From positions 358,676,377 through 358,740,376 of the forward strand of contig NC_066583.1 in assembly GCF_024323335.1 (NCBI RefSeq): a DNA stretch of 64,000 nt, in the 5' to 3' direction. Of this stretch, positions 37,753 to 49,099 are shown piece by piece. Numbering within the stretch: the stretch's first letter is position 1; each line of letters begins with the position of its first letter. Both the position numbers and the translations under genes were made by a program. Source of the DNA: Lathyrus oleraceus. Its lineage: Eukaryota; Streptophyta; Magnoliopsida; Fabales; Fabaceae. The notes beneath the pieces are model-generated. The model had not been told where the DNA came from and made no database searches. It saw nothing but the letters and a program-made list of their open reading frames with translations.

Positions 37753-40700
37753 TGTAGCGGTAAATTGATGACCATCAAGCTATGTATAAGCTTAACTTCA
37801 ATAAAACCAGAGTCGCCACCGTGCTTTTATTGTTTCCAAAGGAAAAGAGAAAAGTATGAACAAAACCTAAAGATAAGAAGTTTTCAAATAAAAACTAATA
37901 GGGAAGATGTTAACACCCAAAGTGTCCTAGGTACTCCTAGGGAGCCCTTTTTTATGTGTGTATGTGTCTTTGGCATAAAAGATGTTTGAGAAAAATAGAG
38001 TGTGGGGATGAGAAAAGAATTCATTTATTATATTTTTGTGTTTGACAAGACCTTCAGACTTGTGCCTACATACCAACATAAGAATGAGGGATCAAAACCT
38101 CATAGTTTGTGGTAACAATTTCAAAGTTGGTGAATTACTTTTAACAAAAGGTTTAATTGAGAAGGACACAAAGGGCCAAAATATTTGAATGAAGTTGTTA
38201 GTTCTTTTTATCTTTTGAAATTTTAAGTCAATATGATTAAGTTTATTTAAAAAATTGATTTAAGAAAAGAGTTTGAAAATTCATTGGCATAAGACCAAAG
38301 TTTCTATTTGAAAATAGGTCTAAGTTTGAAATCACAAAGAAAGAAAGTTTTTGAAAAGCGGGAGAGATTTTGAAATTTAAGAAGTGGGAGAAGATGAAGA
38401 GGCAATCCTAAGCATAAAATTAAAAGTTAAGAGTTAAAAAGATCTGACCAATAGGATGCAATCCAACAGAAAAGAATATCATATAGAAACCCATTTTCCC
38501 TTGGACTTTGAATCAAGCAATAATCAACAAGAAATTAGCAATATTAGACATCATGAAGATCAAGGCATACAATAAAGATTGCCACATCCAAGCAAGCAAA
38601 TCTCATAGCTAGCAGTCTTCTTTATCTTCTCATGTGTCAGATGAAATACTTCTTGATCAACTCATAATAAAGCATTAGACACAAGATCAAAATAACAGTT
38701 TGCACCATGATAATGTAGCAGATGAGTTCAAATAAATCCCAAGGCTTGCATTAGACGAAGGCTCGGTTCACAATAACTTGGTCTCAGAATGTTGGTATTG
38801 GCCAAGTCCTTTTTGCATAGGGAATGTTTCCTAGTTCTAAGTCCAAAAGTTCAGATCAAGATCAACAATCCACCAAACACTTTTTAGGGTTTTTGTTGTT
38901 TATTAAGTGTTTTAAGGTCCTAAAACCACAAACAAAATCAAAACGCACAAACAAAATATATACAATCACAAGATATGGCTCAAATGAGAAAAGTGAAAAT
39001 GGCATAAACATAAACAAGTTAAATGAAATAATGGCAATGAATGATAAATGACTAAAAATTAAATTGCATAAAGTAAATGACTTGAAAGTAAAGAAATATT
39101 AATAAGAGTTAGTCAAATGTTAGTCAAGGTTAATTGAATGTTAGTGGTGTTTTTTTTCCTTTTTTATTGATTAAGTCATTCTTTGGAGAACGCTCAACCA
39201 TCCATTCACAAGCATGGATCCTTAAACCAAGACATGTTCCATAGCAAGGAAAAAAGGTCAAGTTTCCACACAATACCATGAAGGATGGGAGACTTACAAT
39301 CTCACTTACTAGAATGCTACACCTTTAGGGTCAAATTTAGCTCTATGTTAAGCAATTGTAATTGGACTATGTAGAAGTCATAACTATCTAAGGCCGGGAA
39401 ATAGAAATTTAGTTGTAAATGCATGTTAGAGATTTGGTATAATGAACCAAACTCCTAAAACATATCACACACTAAAAGAAAAGATCAAGAGGGATGAACC
39501 TATCTCATCCATACTTGTATTGGTTCATCTGACACAAGGTCATTGATGAACTAATTAGCCTTAGGATATTTGAGATTTCATTGGTCAATAAAAAGAATGG
39601 GCAAGAATAGGGATGAAGATGAAGAGGGAGGGGAGGTAGAGAAACACAAATAGGTCATGGGAGGAATTTTATCAAATTAAAATCATTAATTCATTTTGGG
39701 AGATGAAATGTATATTTTATCAATCCCCTAAATCCAATGATTTTAATCCAACAAAAGTCAAATCAACCTTGACCAAGGCTTAAACAAATAGTCAAACATC
39801 CATAAAAATGGCTAAACATAATTTTTACACAATTAATCAATTAGAAATCAAATTAAAAATGCAAAAAAATTCAATTTAAATTGGTCAAAACTTAAAATCT
39901 CTTTAAAACACCAAATAAATGACCAAGAGATTTATCCTAGGTCAACCAAGGTCAAAGGACCTTAGACAAAACATTTCATGATTTTTGAAACGTCAGAAGT
40001 ATTTTTAAACAATTAAATATATGTACAAAAACAATTAATTTATGAAAAATATCAAAATTAATCCAAAAATAATTTTAATTCAGAAAATAAAATTGGAAAA
40101 TATTTAAATATTTTTGGTGAAAGTCCCATATTTTTTGGATTAAAAATGAAATTGTTATGAATTAAACAAAATAAAGCAATTAAACATAAAATCAGAAAAT
40201 AAAAAGAAATTCAAGAAAACAAGGGCCATAAGATCTCCCTCCCTCATTAATTGAGGTGGAGATCTGATGGCCAAAAGCACACATTCCACCAACACTTGAG
40301 TCAAACGCGTGGCACGGTTGGTAATCACAACAGAAGGCTAAGATTAAAATGTGAGATCATGATCCAATGGCTTTGGACACGCCAACACATCACCGGAGCC
40401 CTAGCTCCGGTCTTCTTCTCCGGTGGACCTCACCGGACTGGTCCACCACCAACCTCCATGAAAATGAAAAACAAGGACATGGATTTAAAGAAAAAATGGC
40501 CATGAGCTCGAATCTGACCTCAATTTTCTTCAATTCCAAGTATATAAAAAGATACAAGGATTTGAATTTTGAGGATCATGAACTGAGTTGCTTCGATTTA
40601 ACCTCAAAGAAACTCAATCTTGTAGCCTACATTGGTAGGACTTCAACCCACCAAAAATCACAAAGAATAGTGAAGAATTGAGAGAGAATCAAAGATATGA

Positions 40701-41043
40701 AAATTCTGAAAAATTACCTTCGAAGGAGCTTCAACCTTGCTTAATCTTGATCCTAATTGTCCTTGCCTTGGCTTCAGAAGCTTATAGAAGGTGATTAAGA
40801 TCAAAGAGAAGCTTGGACTATTGGAGTTTCAATCTCAAAATAGAATGAGATTTGAAGCTCGATTTTCAAATGAAAACCTTCAAGATTACCCTTTAATTGC
40901 GAGGGTTTGGATTGCAGGTTCAAAGCTTGGGTATGAGGTCCTCCATTCTGATCCATGAGGGTTATATTTATAGCCAATGTGATTCATTTCCTAACACTTC
41001 CAAATTTTTTCCAAGTTTATCAATTTGCATTGCATGCTTGCAT
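37753..41043 (-). repeat. Ogre-type LTR, truncated (about 3.3 kb)
   Basis: On the minus strand it ends CAATTTACCGCTACA at 37753 and runs rightwards with the same blocks as the other Ogre-type LTRs (the AGTCGCCACCGTGC block at 37811-37824, CCTAGGTACTCCTAGG at 37926-37941). It stops near 41043, short of the expected TGTAAGACC start, where plus-strand Ogre-type gag begins. No primer site lies at its left end. Frames of 75-104 aa are random. Confidence 0.8.
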
Positions 41044-42614
41044 GGGCGGGTTGGTGATTCCAGCTAAGTTCAAAACTCCGGATTTTTACAAATACAAGGG
41101 CCATACTTTCCCAAAGAGCCATCTCATTATGTATTACCGTAAAATGACTGCTCACGTGGAAGATGACAAGTTGATGATCCATTGTTTTCAAGATAGTTTG
41201 AGTGGGGCTCCTTCCAAATGATATTTGAGTATGGATCAGAGTAGGATAAGATGCTTCCAAGACCTATCATACACGTTCATCAAACACTACAAATACAACA
41301 TGGACATGGAACCTGATAGAAGACAATTGTAAAGCATGTTCCAGTGCGACAAAGAATCTCTCAAGGAATATGCTCAAAGATAGAGAGAAATGGCTTCTAA
41401 AGTTGAACCACCTCTTTCCGAAAAAGATCTTACTGAACTATTCATTGACACAGTCCAACCCCAATTCTATGAGAAGATGGTTGGAAGTGCTTCCTTGGGA
41501 TTCTCAAGCTTGTTTCCATAGGAGCTCGCGTTGAATATAGTTTGAGAAATGGTAAACTTGTAGCAGTTGCCGGAACTTCGAGCGTTAATCTGAAGAAATT
41601 CTCTAGAGGGTTTCCCCAAAAGAAGGAAGGTGAGACCAATGCGGTGTCTACTGGCCAAGGAAGGGCTCCACCAAGAAGAAGACATTGGCAACAATATTCA
41701 CACAAAAAATATGTTCAACAACCTTTTCAATATCACCAACCTGTATATCCCGCTCAGTACGCCCCCACAACCAAACATAGCCACTGTGACGCCCGCTTTC
41801 AATCAACATCCCATGCATGCTTATCAACCAGCTCATGTTTATCGACCAGTTCCATCTCAACAACGTGCTCCTGCTCCCTCAACTTATCAGCAAGCGCCAG
41901 TAGCTCCTGCCTATCAACAGTAGAGAGCTCAAGCTCCAAGAAAAAATGCTCAGAATCAGAACGGGAGACAGGGGGATAGAGTAACTTTCAATCCAATCCC
42001 AATGTCATATATTGAGATTTATCCCTTTTTGTTGTAAAAAGGATTGGTGCTTCCTAGACCTATGGGACCTTCTCCTGATTTCTTGCCTCTATGGTACAAC
42101 CATAATGCACATTGTCCTTTTCTTGAGGGTTCCCCCAGGCATGACCTCAAGGGTTGCTATGCTCTAAAGCATAGGGTTCGTGAACTGATTGATAGTAAGA
42201 TTCTGTATTTTAGAGACATGGGACCAAATGTGAAAGATATTCCTTTTCCCCTCCATGGAAATCCTATAGTGGATGCGAATCAGGATGCCTCTGATGGTGT
42301 TGTGGTTGAGAAGGTTGATAATGTTAAAACTTCTTTAGAAGCATTCCATGCCCGATTGGTGGAAGTTGGCCTAGTTAATGTTTGTCATGACAATTGTGAA
42401 GAGTATGCCATACATCCAAGGGGATGTCAGATGGTACGTGACAATATTCAAGGCTTGATGAACCAAGGAGTACTGCAAAAATCCAGTGTCGCAAAAAATG
42501 AAGTTGTGTCAGTAATTGAACCTTGTTTCAATTTATCTGCACCGTTTGAAATCCCTTACTATAGTAGGAGAGTTGTGCCTGATCGGGAAAATAGCAAGTG
42601 TATTATTTTGCCGA
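41044..42614 (+). pseudogene. gag: Ogre/Tat-type gag, broken fragment
   Basis: Homologous by eye to residues about 165-640 of the intact gag-protease at 58603. The order is the gag domain (PAKFKTPDFYKYKGHTFPKS at about 41060, FQDSLSGAPSK, YKYNMDMEPDRRQL, KEYAQR), a Gln/Pro-rich linker (about 41700-41930), VTFNPIPMSYIEIYP (about 41985), the CxxH...HxxxxC-like motif region (HNAHCPFLEGSPRHDLKGC, 42100-42160), then a conserved stretch to 42614. Stops and frameshifts occur (for example 41219, 41331 and 42036). The left end is joined to a minus-strand LTR and the right end is cut by the Athila-like LTR at 42615. Confidence 0.88.
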
Positions 42615-43929
42615 TGTAGTAATGATAGGGATGTTTCCTAAAGACCGATCTCGAGGATTGCGCAATAATATACGTGTAAATTGTCACTCAATTGAACAAA
42701 ACAAATAGTTGGGGTTTTGTAAAAAGTCACTGTAAGAGAAAGTAAAACAAAATAAATCTTTTCGTAGTTTATAATAATATGCCAAGAATGGTGTGTGAAT
42801 ATCTCATGTAATGACCCTTAGTGTATATCTCCTTAATAATGCAAAATGTTTCAATTACTGGATCTTAAAATTGTTACCCCCTAAGACCTCAGAGGGAAAC
42901 CTTTGGTCATTCAATCTAATCTCTAAGTCCTTAGGCGATTATGATGAAACCGAGTAATTACAAATTAACAAGAATAAATCGATAACCATATGGTATCCCT
43001 AGCCATAGGTGATAACTACTATAGTTTCACTGTACAAAAACCTTAACAGTTGCAATCCCACTAATTGTTAACCATACAACAATCTTAATTTTTCTGATAA
43101 AGAAAGCATTATGAACATTGCACAGTGAAATTAACAACAAACATCATATATTAAGGAAATTATCAATTCAGGGACACCCCCTGGCATTGGGGGGTTTAAC
43201 CTCTCATATTATTCAAATAAGATACAAAATAAAATTTAGACATTACAAAAGTAAGAGAATTGCGTTGATCTTCAATCGCATCCGCTCTTGAAGGATCTTC
43301 GTTCTTCGCCGCTTTTGACCGCTTCAATCTTTATCGTACCAAATCTGTAATCGTGAAAAAGTACTCTTCTCCGTATTCAAAAATCCCTTAAATAGTTCCT
43401 GATCACTAATTTGATGTAGCAAAAGTCCAAAATAGCCTCCGGGATCAAGCGTGCCAAAATATAGCAAAAACTAGAAAATGAGGTGTCCAAGTCAACATTG
43501 GCCGTGTCAGGCAACACGACAGGCCGTGTTGGTTGTCTGGAAACCAAGGCTTGACACGCCCCTTCCAGGGAGGCTGACACGAGCCATGTCAACTCCCAGT
43601 TTTATTCCCCTGGCTCTCCTCTCCTGACACGGGCCGTGTTGGGCAACTGTGGCATCCAATTTCCTCTTCTGACCGGCCCGGAACGTCTGATTCCCTTGGC
43701 GATCCCTCCGGTATTCTTGCTTACACCTGAAACCAGTCAAACTACCACAAAGAGACATAAAATGGAGTATAACAATGCAAACCAAATATAATCAACAAAT
43801 TGAAATGACAATGCAAAACATCTAATTTACTAAATAGAACGACAAAACTGGTAGACTAATGTGTTACCGACTTCGTGAAATTCTGTCGAATGAGTGTCAG
43901 AAAACAAGTAGAATTGGAGACTGATCACA
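42615..43929 (-). repeat. 3' LTR of second Athila-like element (about 1.3 kb)
   Basis: On the minus strand it starts TGTGATCAGTCTCC at 43929, right after the purine-rich AAGTTTGGGGT, and ends ATCATTACTACA at 42615. It contains repeated TGACACGGGCCGTGTT-like inverted words (43499-43640). The left end interrupts the Ogre-type gag, which marks an insertion. Confidence 0.7.
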
Positions 43930-45217
43930 ACCCCAAACTTATCTCATTGCTTGTCCTCAAGTGATGCTCGAGACATCATGACGGTCACCCCCAAATTCTG
44001 CATCCACAATGCTATTGTGATCTTTCGCGATTCCCTGTTCACTTTTCATTCACTGTTTTACTCTTTCCCGACTTCTGAGTTCCGCTACACTTTCACATTG
44101 ATGCATCTTTTGGCATGTAGCTTTTCACACTCTTACCAAATATCTTGGGATCAAAGTGTTTGCACTCAAAAAACATAGCATGCTAAGTCAACTCTTAGGT
44201 TTGAATCACAGATACTGTCATAACAAAAACACACAACACACACTATTCGAGGGCATTTTGGGTTGTATTGGGGCTAAGGTGCAAGGTGGGGAAACTTAAC
44301 AAAACAAAGAGGGAAAAACTAGAGGTTCAGGCTCAGAGTTCGTGTTGCTACCCTCGTAACTGTGTTCAATCTTTTAATCATGAGGTTTTTCTTTTGGGCA
44401 CTGTTCTTGTTGGGATTCATTGGCTCTTTTTTTCTCTTCTTTTTATTTATCTTTTGTGCATGCTTTTTGCCAACCTCAATTCTTCTAGATAAGTGCTTCA
44501 TGATACCATAATTTTTCATTTCTCTTTTTTTTTTTGAAGTTTTGTACTTTTCTAATTTTTCCTGCACTTATCTACTTTTCATTGGTGTCCCAAAAATTTG
44601 ATGAACCCCAAACTTAGGATTTTCCACAGATCTGGGGTAAACAACACTTATCTAAGCAAGGTATGGCAGTGTTTAGGCTTACAGTTATTTACAGTGGTTA
44701 AACAATAAACAAAAGGAAATGTGGCTCGAATTAGGTGAACGAAGGGTAATAATGGCAGGTTAGCTGGAAAGGCTCAGGGTTTAAATAAAAAAAATGCCTC
44801 ATGATGAAAAGCTCTCATGATGACAAGTATTTGGCCTTTTTGTAGTTCTCACCATGTTTGATATAGCTTGCAGGCTTCCAAGATACCTCTTAGTGTGATG
44901 TAGCTTCGTCTTCGCTTCAGTTACAGAGTATTCCTGAGTAGTCCAGTGAAAGAGAGTTGCGTCCGATTATTCAGATCAACAACATCAACTTTTGGGGGTT
45001 TCTAGAAGATCAAGTAGAGGAGTGTGTCTTTCATCCAATCGCTTCAAGCCTCATTATTCATCTGACACGAATGTTCTCTATCTGTAACACACAGAATACC
45101 ACACAACTAATTACTTTAAACAAACATAATAAAATGCTAAAAATACTAAGAACAAAAATAACAAATAATAAAAGCCCCACCCACACTTGAACCAAATAGA
45201 TAAGGACTCACACAGGC
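43930..45217 (-). other. 3' untranslated region of second Athila-like element
   Basis: On the minus strand it ends CTTGAGGACAAGCAATGAG then ATAAGTTTGGGGT (43970-43930), a sequence that typically precedes Athila 3' LTRs and includes the polypurine tract (about 43940-43930). The rest is non-coding; frames of 74-82 aa (44268-44567) lie in low-complexity T- or A-rich sequence. Confidence 0.6.
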
Positions 45218-46462
45218 TCACCGCGGTGGAGGAAATTGCAACATCGTTTGTTGCATCATCGCATGCATCTCATCCATAAGAGTCCCTTGAAGGGCTTTCT
45301 ATATGCCTTGGTGTGTTTGATCCGCTCGGAGATCGTCGATCTCTGTCTGCATCCACGACCATTGATTTGGTGTCACATATGATGACCCGACACCTGGGTG
45401 CATGATTTCCTCTGGTTCCTGCACCTCTTCCACTTGTTGGTCACCTGTAATAAATGGGTCAGCATTGTGCTCGTCCATATCATCTTGGACGGCACTCTCA
45501 TATAGCCAATTGGCCGTGTTGGCAATGCTAATTCATGCAGGGTCAGGAAGAGCCATAATAAACTAATCAGAACTCATTAAAGCATAATAATCAGAAATTT
45601 GTGATACCATACCTTGCTAAACCAATGCGTTCATGTCCAGTTTATGCTTACCTACCACTGGCGTTTCATTTAGTGTAGTAGGGTCATAGCCGAAATGGTG
45701 GGCAATCTGTGTGATTATGCCCCTATGGAAATTCCCCCTTGGTTTTCTCTCCCCAGTCGACCTAGGTAATCCGCTACAAATGCTGCAACGCTCACAGCAA
45801 CTCGGTTTGCCAAGACAAACAAAAAGAAGAGCTCACTCTGGGTAGCCACACATGTGCTATCACCCCTACCGAAAAGTGTGAAAGTCAGTACCTTTTGAGC
45901 ATACCTGAAACAAGGGTTTTGAATGCCAGATTCCTTCGCCCCTTTAGCAACATAATTTGATCGTCCCGTGATGGCCAACCAGAAAGTCTTGGCATCAAAA
46001 CTATCTAGGACGGCTCCGGGGCCGTATAGGGGGTAGGCGGAGAATCTCACCCAACTGCTCCACTGTCAACTCGTGGTCGACATTGTATAACCTGAAATTC
46101 ATCATTCCCCCAAAGTACATCGGTGTACCTGTCCTTCCCTTTTTTAACTTAAACTCAATGGTGTCCAACAATTCTAAAGTGATGCGCTAATAAGTCGGCG
46201 CTTCACAATGCATAAATTCAAGCATGCCGAGGACATGGAACATCCTATCTAATTCTTCTGATAGACCCAATTGAAATAAAGTATCAGAGCAAAGGTACAT
46301 CTTCAGTGTTATATTACATTTAACGTGAGAAGAGTACCGCCGTTCATGCTCCGGGATGTCGAATATTATATCGTGCGAATTCAGATGATGGATGGTTCGT
46401 TTTTGAGGCCTTGATGATTCAGCTCCTGTTTGCTTCCCTTTAGAAATTCGCTTCGGCGGCAT
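45218..46462 (-). pseudogene. Athila ORF1/envelope-like gene, broken
   Basis: The minus-strand ATG at 46462 opens MPPKRISKGKQTGAESSRPQ. The frame carries on past a stop at 46189-46187 through MYFGGMMNFRLYNVDHELTV and EQWGEILRLPP, shifts near 46050 into FWLAITGR, NPCFRYAQKVLTFTLFGRGD and SELFFLFVLANRVAVSVAAF (to about 45740), and shifts again into a tail with MHPGVGSSYVTPNQWSWMQT and EIDDLRADQ. It ends MLQFPPPR-stop at 45218. The middle matches the ATHILA ORF-1 family as I remember it. The role is unknown; it is an extra ORF after pol in Athila-like elements. At least two frameshifts and several stops make it dead. Confidence 0.8.
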
Positions 46463-47281
46463 GATTGGTTCCTGCAACACAAATTTATGACCCAAAAATA
46501 AAGTATGGAAAAAGGAAAAACAATTATCGTGGCCTTGTAGAGGATGGAGAGTAAAGAAACTTTTGTGAAGGGTGTCGGTGATTTGGACGAAGTAGTGCAG
46601 AAAAGTAGTGAGCTTTTTGTTGGTGAAGTTATGGAGAACTTTGAAAAACAATGGAGGAAGGAGAAAGGTTTGGTGAGTTTAAGTGGTGGAAAATGAGTTT
46701 AAGTGGTGGAAAATCCTTGGGGGGTCCACATAAGCCAAAAATCCAAAATTTGGAAAATATGACCGTTCAGCCTGACACGGGCCGTGTCAGCTGACACGGG
46801 TGACCGTGTCAGGTGCCTGGTTTTTTCCTTCACCTCCAGTAGAGCTGACACGGGCCGTGTCAGCTGACACGGGCGACCGTGTCAGCCTACTGGAAAAATC
46901 AACCTCTTTTGTGCCTTGCCTGACACGAGCCGTGTCATGTGACACGAGCACCCGTGTCAGGGCCCTGTTTTTTCCAAAAAAATTGACTTTTTTCTCTGTT
47001 TTCCCTTGCTCTGTTAGCCAACTGTCTTCTATGAGTTTGACTCAAACCTTTTCTTCTGTACTATGTGATTTACCTGCACACCTACAAATAAAAATTGGAA
47101 ACACACCAAACACTGAAATAATTAGAATAAAACCGCGTGGGTTACCTCCCATGAAGTGCTGCGTTTAACATCGCATGGCTCGACGGTCGTGTCTCTTATC
47201 CTCTGAGAAGAACATTATCGATCATATCACTTTCTTGCCCTTTCTAGTTGTGTTTCAACCTTTATCCGTTTACCTTAAATG
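46463..47281 (-). other. Spacer of second Athila-like element with hairpin repeats
   Basis: Non-coding upstream region of the envelope-like ORF. It holds three copies of a 60-75 bp unit rich in CTGACACGGGCCGTGTCAG (46770-46968) and GTGGGTTACCTCCCAT (47138-47153), also seen in the first Athila-like element. It is cut at 47281 by the Ogre LTR. The 122-aa plus-strand frame at 46800-47168 runs across these repeats and is spurious. Confidence 0.65.
46770..46968. repeat. Three-copy repeat of TGACACGG/CCGTGTCA inverted repeats
   Basis: Each copy has CTGACACGGGCCGTGTCAG, an inverted repeat around one central base, or a near variant. It is followed within a few bases by a second imperfect hairpin TGACACGGG-GACCGTGTCA. 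Copies begin near 46772, 46844 and 46920. Confidence 0.9.
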
Positions 47282-49099
47282 TGTAAGACCCCAATTTTGG
47301 GCCCTAAGATCCCTCATGGCCCATATCATTCATATCATAACCTCAAGGATCATGGCATGCTTTTATTTTCCTCTTAGTGGATAGATTGCCTTATGGGTTG
47401 ATTTCTTGATCACCAAGCATACCTTGCATTTGTATATTCTTTGCTTTCATATGTTTATCATTCAAAAAGTACAAAAATATTGTCTGTTTAACCTTGTTGC
47501 TTGCAGTTGAAGCAATCATCAGAAATTAGGTCAAAGTCAGTCATTGATCAGTCAAAGCAATGGATGGTGGCCATTCTTGCAGAATTTGGGCACCATTGGT
47601 CAATAATCAAAGGTTCAAACAACTTGGGACATCATTTGAGGTCAAGTTCTCAAGGAATTAGGGTTTTGAAATCATCAGAAGAAGTTCAGTCACTCAAAAC
47701 CCTAGAAAAGTCAACAGACAGTCAAACTTGGTCAACATTGGATTTAATCAGAGATTTGATGGATAGAATTGATCTGAAGGAGTTCATTCATGCTTGTATA
47801 GACCTCGTCTATCATGTCAAACCTCATCATGGAAGAAAATCAAGACAAATCAGAAATTTTCCAGAAATAGAAAGTGGACCTGTAATTTCAACTGCCAAAA
47901 ATGGAAACTTCTTGATCTTAAACTTACATCATGATACAAGCTCCAAATGAATTTTTGCCCAACATGAAAGTTGAAGATCTTGTTCTCCCATTTTCAAAAA
48001 GTCCAAGAACATCAAAATCCCATGTGTGGTTGTCAAGATATGATCAAATCATTTTCACCAATTTTTGAACTTCAACAAGCCATATCTCTCAAACCATAAG
48101 GCCAAATTTGGTGGGGTTTTTTCCTACAAACCACATTTTTCATCCTCTTTCCAAAAATATAAATTTCATGACCTAAAACCTTACCATTCAAAATGGCATT
48201 TTTGGACCTTTTGCATTTAAATTCAAAGTTTGACCAAACTTTGACTTTTTGAGTTTTTGATTTTTTCTTGATTTGGTCAATTGGGAAATGTTCCATGTCA
48301 TATTTGTGACGTGTTCCAATTCCAAAACCATGTCCATACCATCATTCCATCATCATTTTGAATCAAAATGCACATTTGGCAATATTGCAAATAGAGGTAC
48401 AAAAAGAGTAAAAACAGTACAACATGCTGCAGCATTCCATATGTACAACCAAAGCAGCAGAAATGCAGTCTGTTTCCAGCCTGATTGCAGGCCCATTCGC
48501 AGCAAACACACCCTCCCTTTTTTCCATTTGTTCCACAATTAGCAATTTGCAAAATGATCATTACACACAAAACCAGCTTATCATTTGATTAAGTGGTATT
48601 AAACAGGTGATATATAATGTTTTTTCTGTCCAAACAAACCCTAGTTTTTAGCAGCCACCAACAGAAAAAACACATATTCTCTCATTTGCATTTTGGCTCA
48701 AGTGAACTTTTCTGCCAAACCCTTGAAAACCCTCGAATAACCTTGATTCCTCCATCATCTAAACATCATTTGGGATTGTTTTTGCACATCATTTCTCAAC
48801 TGTAACCCGCTTTCAGGCTCTGCATCTTCAAAGCATCTCCAATGGCAACTTGAGATTTGAGGAGGTCCAAGCAAGTTTGAGCTGAGCAAGCTTCATCACC
48901 TTTCATTACCAAGCATAGGAGCCAGCTGTTTGCACTCATATCATCAAAAGCATCACTGTTTCACAACTTGCTTCAAAAACAAGTAAGTTTTCGAGTACCT
49001 TCTTTCTCCATGCCATGATATGCTTTAGCTAGTTTGAGTTGTGCTGATTATCATGAACTTTAAATGGTTTGAAATGGTTGATTATGCTGAGAGAAACAT

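Noticed and set aside
46800..47168. 122-aa plus-strand frame
   Set aside because: It runs through the TGACACGG hairpin repeats, antisense to the Athila-like element.
47501..47950. 149-aa plus-strand frame
   Set aside because: Inside the 5' LTR; no domain and no supporting context.
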